From: Planctomycetota bacterium | GTDB taxonomy: Bacteria > Planctomycetota > UBA1135 > GCA-002686595 | Assembly (NCBI GenBank): GCA_016712565.1 | Contig: JADJQU010000009.1 | Coordinates: forward strand, 186,001 to 250,000 | DNA length: 64,000 nucleotides | Direction: 5' to 3' | Shown: positions 55,857-64,000 of the stretch, in pieces | Numbering within the stretch: position 1 is the first letter of the stretch | Layout: each line of letters starts with the position of its first letter | Translations under genes and position numbers: made by a program | Notes under the pieces: model-generated | The model's database searches: none | Seen by the model: only the letters and a program-made list of their open reading frames with translations | What the model was told of the DNA's origin: nothing

Positions 55857-56860
55857 ATGAACGTCAGCCTGCCCTTCGAGCACCGCCAGTCCGCCCACTG
55901 CGAGAGCGGCGTGATTTCGGCGCTCCTGCGCCACGCGGGCGTGCCGATGTCGGAGCCCATGGCCTTCGGCATCTCCGCCGGCCTGACCTTCGCCTACATC
56001 CCGCTCGTCAAGTTCGGCGGCATGCCGATGATCGCCTACCGCATGCCGCCCAAGGGCGTGATCCGCGGCCTGACGAAGCGTCTTTGCATCCGCATGAACT
56101 TCGAGACGTTCCGCGATCCCAAGGCGGGCATGGCGGCCCTGGACCGCCACCTGGCCGCGGGGCGTCCCGTCGGCGCCCAGACCTCGGTGTTCTGGCTGGA
56201 CTACTTCCCGCCGGACATGCGTTTTCACTTCAACGCCCACAACCTGGTGGTCTACGGCAAGCGGGGCGACCGCTACCTGATCAGCGATCCGGTGATCGAC
56301 ACTCCGGTGGAGTGCGACGGCGCCGGTCTCGAGAAGTCGCGCTTCACGCGCGGCATGCTGGCGCCCAAGGGCCTGCTCTACTACCCCGAGCACATCCCCA
56401 CCCAGCTCGGGTTCGCCGACGCCATCCGCAAGGCGATCCACTTCAACGCCGGCATGATGCTGCACGCACCTCTGCCCTTCGTGGGCATCCGCGGCGTGCG
56501 CTACATGGCCAACAAGTTGCGCAAGCTCCGCGCGCCAGCGCGGCCGAGCAGAAACACAGCCGCCTGTTCATCGGCCACATGGTGCGCATGCAGGAAGAGA
56601 TCGGCACCGGCGGCGCGGGCTTCCGTTTCCTGCATGCCTCGTTCCTGCAGGAGGCTGCGCCGATCGTGAATGAGCCGGTGCTGCTGGAAATCGCCGACGA
56701 ACTGACGCGCGCCGGCGACGAGTGGCGCAACTTCGCGCTCTCCGCCGCCAAGATGTGCAAGCAGCGCATCGCCATGGACCACGACCAGCTCGCCAGCCAA
56801 CTGCACAAATGCGCCGACCTCGAGGCCGAGGTGCACAAGCAGCTGCGGGCGGCGTTCTGA
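55857..56860 (+). CDS. BtrH_N / DUF4872-type acyltransferase-like protein, frameshifted near 56535
   Basis: The N-terminal half has FEHRQSAHCESGVISALLRH (Cys15), HFNAHNLVVYGKRGD (His128) and YLISDPVID (Asp144). This is the papain-like triad of BtrH_N, whose founding member moves an acyl group from ACP to an amine in butirosin synthesis. The C-terminal DUF4872-like half (QEEIGTGGAGFRFLHASFLQ, EIADELTRAGDEWRNFALSA) lies one frame over from about 56535, so a one-step shift is required; total about 334 residues. In this cluster it may offload or transfer the made acyl or resorcinol chain. Confidence 0.82.
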
Positions 56861-57218
56861 ACTCGTCCGTGCTCCCCGAGCAATCAGGGACAAACCGAGG
56901 ACTCGAGCCCGTTGCTGAGCGTCCAATTGCCGGGGAAGGACCAGGGAGGGGCCGCGGGTGTGACTGTTGAGGCCCGGGCCGGGGCCTTCCGCCCCAGCGA
57001 TCAGCCCCGTCCGCGGTCTTTGACGCTGTGACCTCTTCCAGCCAAGCGACTCTCGCTCCAGGCGCTGCTGGAGGTGACGGACTCCCCCACGATCCCCGTT
57101 TGAGCGTGGGGGACTGGCCGGCGAACACACTGCGAGCGAGTAGCCGGCCAGGGCGGCAGGCGCGAGTCTCCATGCTGGATTTCACCTGCCGGGACTCGTC
57201 GCCCGGGCGGCCCCGCGA
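56861..57218. other. Intergenic region after the lipid cluster
   Basis: About 360 bases without a credible gene. A 9-bp stem (TCCCCCACG at 57083-57091 with CGTGGGGGA at 57105-57113) could end transcription from either side. Nothing else is recognisable. Confidence 0.4.
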
Positions 57219-57725
57219 CTACGGCACCCGTTTGGATGCCCCGAAGCAGGCTGCCAACGCCTGTTGTCGCGACCCCACCACTGGACGTTGATGCGCGATG
57301 GGGTCAGACCGGATGGGGCGTCCGCCGAGCTGGCCCGTGGCGAAAGCGGCCCAGTCGAGCTCGACTGCGTCCGCTGCGCGAGCCACCAGGATGACCGGAG
57401 GCGCGAGCTCTGCCGGAGGCAGGCGCCGCCGTGACGGGGCGGCTCCGACGCCTGAATAAAGCAGGAGGCCTGGCCTTCCCTGACGCGCGCCCGTGGTCGA
57501 AATCATGAAGCCGCTGGTTGCGCTCGCGTGTGGCGCACCCGCGAAGGCGATCGCCGGCAACTGGCCGCAGGAGTTGAGCTTCGGCGTGCAGACGAAGGCG
57601 GCGGGATGAGTTGCGACGGTTGCGCGCCCAGTCGGCACGCGTCGGGTAGGGGCTCGCCGATCGCCGACGAGCAGCGCATGGACAGAGCCGGTAAGCTTGT
57701 CAACGGACTCCAAAAGCGGGATCAC
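57219..57725 (-). pseudogene. Degenerate copy of the YCTAK-type secreted domain
   Basis: The open frame includes VCTPKLNSCGQLPAIAFAGA, GRPGLLLYSGVGAAP and AVELDWAAFATGQLGGRP. These align with the YCTAK-NSLGC, NNKPGLLIYTNGG and MDWNAFSVGALGGTP parts of the recurrent domain. The final WGRDNGF and LSDGLEY elements are lost. Upstream pieces in other frames to about 57920 (LWDIDPPSGDVSQTN) look like a beta-propeller remnant of the same gene. There is no signal peptide. The copy appears truncated and decayed. Confidence 0.65.
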
Positions 57726-57920
57726 CGCTCAGGTTGCCCGTTCCGCCGGGATTGCGGCCCCGCCAGCGTGGTTGGTCTGGGAGACGTCCCCGGAGGGGGA
57801 TCGATGTCCCAGAGCGTGTTGCCTTGGACGATCGAATTGTGCGTTGGTCACGCCGCCTGTCCCAGGTCGTGCCGGGCATTGCCGCTACGGTGCAGTTCTG
57901 GACAGGTCCCACTCCGACAA

Positions 57921-58301
57921 GCCGGGGCCGCCCGTCGCCCTTTGTTCCCGGTCGCAGCGCCGGGGGCGGGGACGGCTCGCGACTTTCTCCGCTGAGGGTG
58001 GCGGCGGGGGGGGGACGCTCGACGAGACGGGGCGGTCGGCGGGGGGCGTGTGGGGCGGAGTTAGCTGGAGGGGGGGCTGCCTAAACGCCTGGGCGCAGCA
58101 CCGTGTCCGTGAGGGGCGGGGACCGGGGTGAGGACTGCTTGCGTTCCGTTTCGGCGGCGGATGGACTCGACGTGGTCTGCGCTGACGCCGTCGGCGAGGG
58201 GAGGGCAAACGTGAGCGTTTTCGACCTTCAGCTGAGCGCCGGAGGGGAAGTGCGTAGCGAGGCGGAAACTCACGGGGCTCTCACCAAGAGGCTGGATTCC
58301 G
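57921..58301. other. Region without recognised gene
   Basis: About 380 bases with very G-rich stretches near 58000-58070. It may contain the promoter of the gene at 58302 and the lost 5' end of the pseudogene at 57219. No coding frame is convincing. Confidence 0.4.
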
Positions 58302-58805
58302 ATGAGACTCTGGCAACCCTGCTGCCGTCCAGCTCTTCGTTGCCGCCGCCTGTTCAGTGGGACCGAGAATCAGCTGCCGGCCGAGGCGGACGCCGCCCTG
58401 CGGGGCGCGCGCAGCCTGGAGCTCTTCGCGTTGGATCCGACGCCCTTGATGCAGGGCGCGGTGCCGCCGGAGAAGGGCGTTTTCCACGAGTATCCGATCC
58501 TCGGCCGCGCGGTCCTCAGCGACGCCGTGCAGGCAAAGGCCCTGGGCGAACTCGTCCTGCGGGGCATCCGCGAGAGCGACGGCACGGCGGCCGCCTGCTT
58601 CAATCCGCGCCACGGAATCCGCGTGAGCCAGGACGGCCGCACGCTCGATTTCGTGATCTGCTACGAGTGCCTGTCGCTCAGCGTCCACGGCGACCTGCTG
58701 GGCTCCGCCGGCCCCCGCCTGGGCCTCCTGACCGCCCAGCGCGTCGAATCCGGCGTCAGCGCGATCTTCGAAGGCGCCGGACTGAAGACAGCCCCAAAGC
58801 ACTGA
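58302..58805 (+). CDS. Hypothetical protein (FNPRHGIR-type)
   Basis: The 167-residue product has a conserved-looking core: RSLELFALDPTPL, FHEYPILGRAVLSDAVQAKA, GIRESDGTAAACFNPRHGIR and LDFVICYECLSLSVHGD. I have seen similar proteins as uncharacterised in several bacteria; the Cys residues around FNPRH and ICYEC may matter. The first 30 residues (LWQPCCRPALRCRRLF) look out of frame compared with the core, and an alternative frame gives FVAAACSVG, a lipobox-like string. A frameshift near 58370 that hides a lipoprotein signal is therefore possible. It ends six bases before an inverted-repeat element. Confidence 0.7.
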   Translation: MRLWQPCCRPALRCRRLFSGTENQLPAEADAALRGARSLELFALDPTPLMQGAVPPEKGVFHEYPILGRAVLSDAVQAKALGELVLRGIRESDGTAAACFNPRHGIRVSQDGRTLDFVICYECLSLSVHGDLLGSAGPRLGLLTAQRVESGVSAIFEGAGLKTAPKH

Positions 58806-58812
58806 CACGAGA

Positions 58813-58965
58813 CTGCCCCGCATGGCTGCGGATCGGCACCCCGGCACCCCCCCCAAAGGGGCCCTGGCGGCCTCCCCAGGGCCGATTTTCCTCCCGCGCG
58901 GCCACGGCGACATACCCCGTTGTCTGGCAATGTGTTCCGTCTTTATCCGCAGCCATGCGGGGCAG
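58813..58965. mobile_element. 153-bp inverted-repeat element, copy 1
   Basis: CTGCCCCGCATGGCTGCGGA(T) at 58813-58833 is perfectly repeated in inverse at 58945-58965. The interior holds another hairpin (GGCCCTGG/CCAGGGCC) and no gene. It is nearly identical to copy 2 at 61942-62094. The right flank (ATCCCAGGG, a hairpin, then the 3' end of a secreted-protein gene) is also shared with copy 2, so this copy came by segmental duplication rather than by a fresh insertion. Confidence 0.7.
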
Positions 58966-58978
58966 TATCCCAGGGGGT

Positions 58979-59075
58979 GAGGCCGTCCGGCATGACCGGA
59001 CGGCCCGCCCGGCTCAGGGCTGGATCGTGAACTCCAGACCGTCCGAGAGGGTCGCGTTGTCCGGCGGCGGGATGC
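58979..59075 (-). pseudogene. Terminator hairpin and 3' fragment of a YCTAK-type gene
   Basis: GGCCGTCCGG-CATGA-CCGGACGGCC (58981-59005) is followed at 59014-59072 by bases almost identical to the last 20 codons of the 62169-63734 gene (minus strand, ending LSDGLEFTIQP). After GCGGCGGGA the match ends. Only this tail remains, so it is a truncated duplicate, carried together with the adjoining inverted-repeat element. Confidence 0.75.
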
Positions 59076-59187
59076 CGCGGAACCTGGCGCCGTGCCCTGA
59101 GCGACGGACCACGGCGCCACGGGCCGGCCGCTCTCCCTGATCACCCGACGGACGACAGGGTCCGGCCCAGGCAGCCGGCCGGAACTG

Positions 59188-60604
59188 TCATTTCTCGGGC
59201 TCGAACGTCTCCGTCCAATCTCGTGCGAGACTGACCACCGCACCGAAATCTGCATCAGCGCGAGGAAGGTCGTGCTCGTGCGGTTGTTGAAGATGTCGTT
59301 GTGCCCGTCGCAGATCGACTCCGGCACCTGGAACACCCCACCGGATTCGACACCAAATGGGACTTTGGCTCGAGACAATACCGAAGGTGTCCGGGGCTCT
59401 TGTCGCCAACTCCGTTTCGTTCTCGGCCGGAAGGTCAATCTTGAAGCTCGGGCTCGCGACGCGGGGAGGTTCGGGGGGACGCAGGCAGTGCCACGATTGC
59501 CCGAGATCCACCCTGTCCATCGCCTGACAATTGCAGGGCTCGTCCTTCGTCGTGAACGAATGCGTGAACAGGGACGCATCGTGGCCGTCCGTCTTGTCAC
59601 CCAACGTCGCGATCCTCCAGGCGATTCAGTGGCGGCATCCTCGCTCGCGGTGACGGAGATGAGGATGGGCGGACTGTACAGAAACGGGCCGGAGCTCGCC
59701 TCCTTCCGAATGAGTCGGCTGGCGAGCTGCGCCTTGATCTCCTTCGCGATCTCCGAATTGGCGGCGGAGTTGATCGCCAGCAGGAGATCGGGAAACACGA
59801 TCGGCCCGCGGAACCCTCGAACGTCTGGACCGCCTGCGGGTTCGTGTCGGCGATCGCGGCCCCCAACGGGGAGCTCTTGTCGGTGAGCATCGACAGGAAC
59901 GCAGACTCCAGGACCAAGGCGCCCATGGAGTGTCCCATCATCACGAGTTGAGCGCGCGACGACTGGGGAACCGAGCTCTTGGCGGCGTCGATGAGCCTGC
60001 GCATCGAATCGCGACAGTCGATTCCCGATCCGACGCCCTCGGCGGTCTTGTATCGATTCGAAAACGTCGTGTTCTTCAGCCAGCCTCGCTGGAGCAGATG
60101 CGGGTCCTGCACGTCGCCGTTCCACGCAAAGTAGACCCCGACGACGGTTCGAGGTTTCGAGCGCTCGATCTCGCGGATGCTCAGCTTGCGGAGGATCTCG
60201 CGAAAGGCCGCGAAGTGAGTGTCCTGCCAGGTTCCACCGTGGTGCCAGCCATGAATGAAGGTGAGCGCGACGACGCCGTTCGGATTGTTCTTGCGGGCAT
60301 CCCGCAGGAGGCCGCAGGCGCGTTCGACTTGCTCGCTCGCCGTGCACGTACCGTCGTCGCCGAAGGAAATCCTCGCCAGGTGAAACGCACCCCCCCAGGC
60401 AGTGGGCTGCAGGTCCTTGGGAATGTGGGGTTCATGGACATCCAAGGTCCAGACCGTCTTCTCCGCGGCAGGCGATTCCACATGCGCGGGCGCTTGAATG
60501 TGCGGACTGCCCTGCAATAGCGGGGTCGAATGCGCGACCGTCGAGGGAGCGATCGGACTGAGAACCACGCCGAGAACGAGTGCGAGAAGATGCGAGTGGA
60601 TCAT
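59188..60604 (-). CDS. Exported alpha/beta-hydrolase, multiple frameshifts
   Basis: The start at 60604 is fixed by GAAGGAGAG just upstream and gives a signal peptide (LLALVLGVVLSPIAPSTVAH). The hydrolase core has GVVALTFIHGWHHGGTW (oxyanion region) and QLVMMGHSMGALVLESAF (nucleophile Ser in GHSMG). After about 59820 the frame changes (RGPIVFPDLLLAINSAANSE, ILISVTASEDAATES). It changes again near 59620 (HSFTTKDEPCNCQAM) and twice before the end at WTETFEPEK. Joined length is about 470 residues. Substrate unknown; lipase or esterase activity is plausible. Confidence 0.72.
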
Positions 60605-61155
60605 GATCTCTCCTTCAATGATGGGCCGACTCACGTTCGAGTCCGCGGGCAAGGGCACTTCCCGTCAGTCTGCGAACTCCGGTCGTCAGGCTAGGACTCC
60701 AACGAGTGCTCGGCAAGATCCACGCCCGCCCCGCGCACCACCACCCAGCCTCAGGCTTGTGGCTGCTCCCAACAGGGAGCGCAGAGGGAACTCCTCCGGG
60801 GGCAGGTTGCGGTGTGTCCAGCGTGTTCCGGGGATCGCCGCCAGGCGCCCTTCGGCTCGACCGAACGGCGAGGCTCACTCTCGGCGCCTCGGTGCTAGGG
60901 CTGAGCGCGGGACGATCCGCGTTCGAATGTCGCGGGCGAGGCTCGACGATCCGGGCAGCGGCTCCGGCGAAGCGGAAATCCTGGAAATCCGCGAGCTTCG
61001 GCGGAGCGCGCCCTCGTTTGCCGGATTCGATGTGACTCGTGGAATGCCCCGAGGCCGCGACACGATCGTCGCGCCTTCCCCGCGCGGCGGGCGCAAGCGC
61101 TTGGCGCCGGGGGTTAGGATGCGATCTCCACCAGGCTTCCCGTGAGGATTCCGCC
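60605..61155. other. 551-base intergenic region
   Basis: The region lies between the divergent hydrolase and DUF1801 genes. I find no credible gene, repeat or RNA. Both promoters should be here. Confidence 0.4.
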
Positions 61156-61671
61156 ATGCCGAAAATGAAGGCCTACGCCACTTTCGACCTGTATCTCGCC
61201 GATCAGGCGGCCGCGAACCAGAAGATCATCCGCGCGCTGCGCAGCTTCGTGAAGCGCACGTCGCCCCAGCTCGTCGAATCCGTGAAGTGGGGGAACGGCT
61301 GCTGGCTGAACGGCAAGGTGCCCACGGCGTACGTGTACTCCGACAAGGGCTTCGTGCAGTTCGGCTTCATCCGCGGATCGGAGCTCGAGGACCCGCGCGG
61401 GCTCTTGGAAGGGGCCGGGCAGTTCGTCCGACACATCAAGGTGCGCAAGGTCGCCGACATCGATCCCGCGTCGTTCGGCGCGCTGCTCCTGCAGGCCGCT
61501 CGGTACGACACGATGCCGATGCCGGGCAAGAAAACGTCTCGCGCTCCGAAGGCGGCGAAGGCCGCTCGGCCCGCCAAGGTCTCGGGCACCGCGAAGCCCC
61601 CGACGCCCAAGAGGCTCGCCGGGCGCAACGACAAGAAGCTCTCGCCGCCTAAGCCGAGGCGTCGGGTCTGA
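61156..61671 (+). CDS. DUF1801 domain protein with basic tail
   Basis: The 171-residue product has a DUF1801 (YdhG-like) domain: FDLYLADQAAANQKIIRALR, VKWGNGCWLNGKVPTAYVYS, KGFVQFGFIRGSELEDPRGL and HIKVRKVADIDPASFGALL. Beyond about residue 125 is a Lys/Ala/Pro-rich tail (APKAAKAARPAKVSGTAKPP), histone H1-like and likely to touch nucleic acid. The start follows GTGAGGA at a suitable distance. The biochemical role of DUF1801 is not established. It is intact and cytoplasmic. Confidence 0.85.
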   Translation: MPKMKAYATFDLYLADQAAANQKIIRALRSFVKRTSPQLVESVKWGNGCWLNGKVPTAYVYSDKGFVQFGFIRGSELEDPRGLLEGAGQFVRHIKVRKVADIDPASFGALLLQAARYDTMPMPGKKTSRAPKAAKAARPAKVSGTAKPPTPKRLAGRNDKKLSPPKPRRRV

Positions 61672-61836
61672 CGCGCGCCTCGGAGCGCCGATCTTCGTGT
61701 CCTTGGCGCGGACGTGGGCCTGGTCCGCTTTCTCGGAGGCCCATGAGGTCGTGGCTCGCGGCGACGTGGCCCGCGTTGGCTTGGATCGTCGCGCCGGTGA
61801 TGCCGGGCGAGCGGTCGTCGGCGAGGAACAGGCCGC

Positions 61837-61938
61837 CGAAGGCGTACAAGTCGATCGGACACACGTCGGAACTGTCGTTCGGGGGAGGACTGCCGGCCGA
61901 GCCCAAGGGCGTCGAGCGGCGGACCGGAGCGTTCATGG
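61837..61938 (-). pseudogene. Internal fragment of a YCTAK-type domain
   Basis: The fragment encodes MNAPVRRSTPLGSAGSPPPN and a corrupted DSSDVCPIDLYAF. It is a near repeat of bases 62314-62416 of the intact downstream gene (MNAPVRRSTPLGSAGNPPPN, DCSGVYSIDMNAF). It lies directly against the left end of inverted-repeat element copy 2. It is too short to be a gene and marks a local duplication. Confidence 0.7.
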
Positions 61939-61941
61939 ATA

Positions 61942-62094
61942 CTGCCCCGCATGGCTGCGGATCGGCACCCCGGCACCCCCCCCAAAGGGGCCCTGGCGGC
62001 CTCCCCAGGGCCGATTTTCCTCCCGCGCGGCCACGGCGACATAACACGTTGTCTGGCAATTTGTTACGTCATTATCCGCAGCCATGCGGGGCAG
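61942..62094. mobile_element. 153-bp inverted-repeat element, copy 2
   Basis: This copy has the same 21-bp ends as copy 1. Here the inverted repeat extends outward as GGATA on the left and TATCC on the right, giving 26 matched bases (61937-61962 against 62074-62099). The core is flanked by TA on both sides, which fits TA target duplication by IS630/mariner-type transposition. There is no coding capacity inside. The left flank is a gene fragment and the right flank is the terminator and 3' end of the 62169-63734 gene. Confidence 0.7.
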
Positions 62095-62107
62095 TATCCC
62101 AGGGAGT

Positions 62108-62136
62108 GAGGCCGTCCGGCATGACCGGACGGCCTC
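62108..62136 (-). terminator. Hairpin terminator of the 62169-63734 gene
   Basis: GAGGCCGTCCGG at 62108-62119 pairs perfectly with CCGGACGGCCTC at 62125-62136 across loop CATGA, 33 bases past the minus-strand stop. The 12-bp stem is strong, but no T run follows on that strand. Confidence 0.5.
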
Positions 62137-62168
62137 GGACTGGGGCACAGGGCGAGTGCCCGCCCGGC

Positions 62169-63734
62169 TCAGGGCTGGATCGTGAACTCCAGACCGTCCG
62201 AGAGGGTCGCGTTGTCCGGCGGCGGGAAGCCGTTGTCACGGCCCCAGAACTGGCAGCCGATCACGGTGCCCGGCACCGTCAGGTAGGTCGCCGGAGTTCC
62301 ACCCAGGCCGCCCACGGCGAAGGCGTTCATGTCGATCGAGTACACACCGGAACAGTCGTTCGGGGGGGGATTGCCGGCCGAGCCCAGGGGCGTCGAGCGG
62401 CGGACCGGAGCGTTCATGCAACGCAATCCGCCCGCGAAGGGCACCGCGGCGCGACCGGTGTTGCTGTAGATCAGCAGGCCGGGCTTGTTGTTGATCACGT
62501 TCGCCGCGGAAACGACGAATCCGGAGCCGGCGCTGGCGCTCGAAATCCCCGTGGAACCGATCGCGGGCGTGCAACCGAGCGAATTCACCTTGGCGGTGCA
62601 GTAGACCGTCGGCCCCGAGGCGAGCGGGACGACTTGGACGCCGCGCAGCGAGGTCTGGCTCAGGGCCGTGGCCACGACCGTCGGCGTGGAGCTGCTGAAG
62701 TTGGCGTTGTAGCCGGCGCTGTCGACCAGGCTGACGAGTTCACCGCCGCCTGCGCCGCCGCTGCCGCCCTTGCGCGTCGCGAAGAGGCTGACCGTGGTGG
62801 ACTGGACGCTGCCGGTCAGACCCCGGTAATCGTCGGCGTCGACACCCACCGTGCCGTTCTGGGTCCAGGTGCCGGCCACCAGGGACCACTTCTGCAGGGC
62901 GCCCGCGCCGTCATCGGCCACGTAGACCGTGTCGATGCCAGCGACGCCCGCGTCGAGGTCGGCGAAGAAATACCCGTAGGGGCTCGTGCCGCTGGTGGGG
63001 AAGCCGGAGAGGCCCACGATGGCGTTGCCGGTGGAGGTCGGAGTTCCGACTCCGACCGCGCCCATTCGAAGGGTGCTCGAAGCCGACGACACGTAGAGTT
63101 GCCCGTCGAAGACCTGGAGCACGCGCAGATTCGTGAACGTGGAGCTCACGACCGTGCCGCTGCCGGAGCCGCCCAGGGGGCTGTGGACCACGCCCGTGTT
63201 CGCGCCGGCCGCCCACAGGTCGGACCCGTTCGTGCTGGTGACCGCGCGGATGTTGTTCGCGCTGAAGCTCGTGGTCGTGGTCGACGTGTCGACGCTCGTG
63301 TCCATCGCGACCCGAGCCAGGACGCGCAGGACCGTTCCCGTCGAGCTGCTGGCGACGGAGACGGTGCCGAGCGGAGCGTCGTAGCCGCCGAGCAGGAAGT
63401 AGTTGCCGTCCGCGGAGATCGAAAGCGCACCCTCGGAGGTGGCGGTTCCGCTGTTCGCGAAGCTGCTGTGGGGAGCGGAGGGGGGCGTCGGCATCGCGAC
63501 GCTCTGCACCAGCGTTCCAGCCGGGGTGTACTCGTCCAGGAACACCGCGGTCGCGGCGTTGGTCAGAACAGCCGAGCCGTCGCCGATGCGGACGACGACC
63601 AGGTTGCCCGCGGTGAAGTCGGTGGCCCGGGCGCCGGCGGCTCCGGCGGTGAGGACCAGGCCGGCGAGGGCGAGGCGGAACAGGGGGCTCGCCGCGGAAC
63701 GGCGGCCGGAGAGGATCGAAGCTGAGGCGTGCAT
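62169..63734 (-). CDS. Secreted beta-propeller protein with YCTAK-type C-terminal domain
   Basis: The 521-residue product has a signal peptide (LFRLALAGLVLTAGAAGARA). A propeller-like region follows with repeated blades (GALSISADGNYFLLGGYDAP, NIRAVTSTNGSDLWAAGANT, LRVLQVFDGQLYVSSASSTL, DTVYVADDGAGALQKWSLVA). The last 145 residues are the recurrent domain in its most complete form (YCTAKVNSLGCTPAIGSTGI, NVINNKPGLLIYSNTGRAAV, CSGVYSIDMNAFAVGGLGGT, FWGRDNGFPPPDNATLSDGL). It is intact. Parts of its 3' end have been copied to 58979 and 61837. Confidence 0.87.
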   Translation of the reverse strand: MHASASILSGRRSAASPLFRLALAGLVLTAGAAGARATDFTAGNLVVVRIGDGSAVLTNAATAVFLDEYTPAGTLVQSVAMPTPPSAPHSSFANSGTATSEGALSISADGNYFLLGGYDAPLGTVSVASSSTGTVLRVLARVAMDTSVDTSTTTTSFSANNIRAVTSTNGSDLWAAGANTGVVHSPLGGSGSGTVVSSTFTNLRVLQVFDGQLYVSSASSTLRMGAVGVGTPTSTGNAIVGLSGFPTSGTSPYGYFFADLDAGVAGIDTVYVADDGAGALQKWSLVAGTWTQNGTVGVDADDYRGLTGSVQSTTVSLFATRKGGSGGAGGGELVSLVDSAGYNANFSSSTPTVVATALSQTSLRGVQVVPLASGPTVYCTAKVNSLGCTPAIGSTGISSASAGSGFVVSAANVINNKPGLLIYSNTGRAAVPFAGGLRCMNAPVRRSTPLGSAGNPPPNDCSGVYSIDMNAFAVGGLGGTPATYLTVPGTVIGCQFWGRDNGFPPPDNATLSDGLEFTIQP

Positions 63735-64000
63735 GGTGGGGTGGCTCCAGGGGTCGGGAAAGAGGGCGGCGCCTCCGGTTCATTGGGCGGTTCGCGCCGT
63801 GCCCCACACGGGACACCGCGCGAATAAGGGCCGACTGGCCTTGGATGCGAGGAATCGATCAAGAGCAGCGGCGAACTCCCGGACCCGGGCAAGGCGGCGA
63901 GCCCGCGGCCGCCCAGGGCAACGCGCACCGAGGCGTGCAGTGCCGGAGCGGTTGTCGGAATCTTGATGCGGGGATCATCGATTCTGGTGCGGCGGCCCCG
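63735..64000. promoter_or_regulatory. Upstream region of the 62169-63734 gene
   Basis: This 266-base tail of the window lies upstream of a minus-strand start. It should hold the promoter and ribosome site. On the minus strand CCCTGGAGCCACCCC precedes the ATG, with GGAG about 8 bases away. No gene is evident. Confidence 0.35.

Overview
The window is GC-rich bacterial DNA, most likely from a planctomycete-like organism. That assignment is an inference. It rests on many secreted proteins sharing one Cys-containing C-terminal domain, a YfhO-type giant membrane protein, lipoproteins with poly-Gly tracts, and codon use dominated by G/C third positions. No rRNA, complete tRNA, CRISPR array, integrase or transposase gene was seen.

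Layout. Positions 1-10.57 kb hold a flagellar basal-body, export and stator operon on the + strand (fliF-fliG-fliH-fliI-fliJ-motE-like-motA-motB-second motB-fliL-fliM-fliN). From 10.98 to 22 kb come FKBP-type isomerases, an S41-like protein and several secreted proteins with the shared C-terminal domain. A decayed second copy of the fliM 3' end joined to fliN sits at 22.1-22.5 kb. A membrane-TPR protein follows, then a 1.3 kb segment bracketed by two 51-bp repeats of a tRNA-Gly(CCC) 3' half (25.16-26.55 kb). From 26.8 to 36 kb there are lipoproteins, a DNRLRE/collagen-like surface protein, a carboxypeptidase-regulatory-like protein and a VOC protein. From 36.3 to 39.2 kb lies a respiratory module (tetraheme cytochrome, Tat-exported four-cluster Fe-S protein, NrfD-like quinone subunit). 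Then come a trypsin-like protease, YfhO, an octaheme cytochrome and PPC-domain lipoproteins. From 49.6 to 56.9 kb there is a lipid/polyketide cluster (acyltransferase, chain-length-factor-like protein, ketosynthase, DarA, DarB, small HTH-like protein, BtrH_N protein) expected to make a dialkylresorcinol-like product. From 57 to 64 kb there are decayed copies of the shared secreted domain, two copies of an inverted-repeat element, an alpha/beta hydrolase and a DUF1801 protein.

At least 14 genes are interrupted by single-step frameshifts while both halves keep family sequence and codon bias. They are densest at 15.8-35 kb. The simplest reading is consensus error in the assembly, but the fliM case can be checked against its own duplicated remnant, which lacks the shift. 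These genes are annotated as single CDSs with the shift positions given. Two kinds of small inverted-repeat element (35065-35245; 58813-58965 and 61942-62094) look like MITEs.
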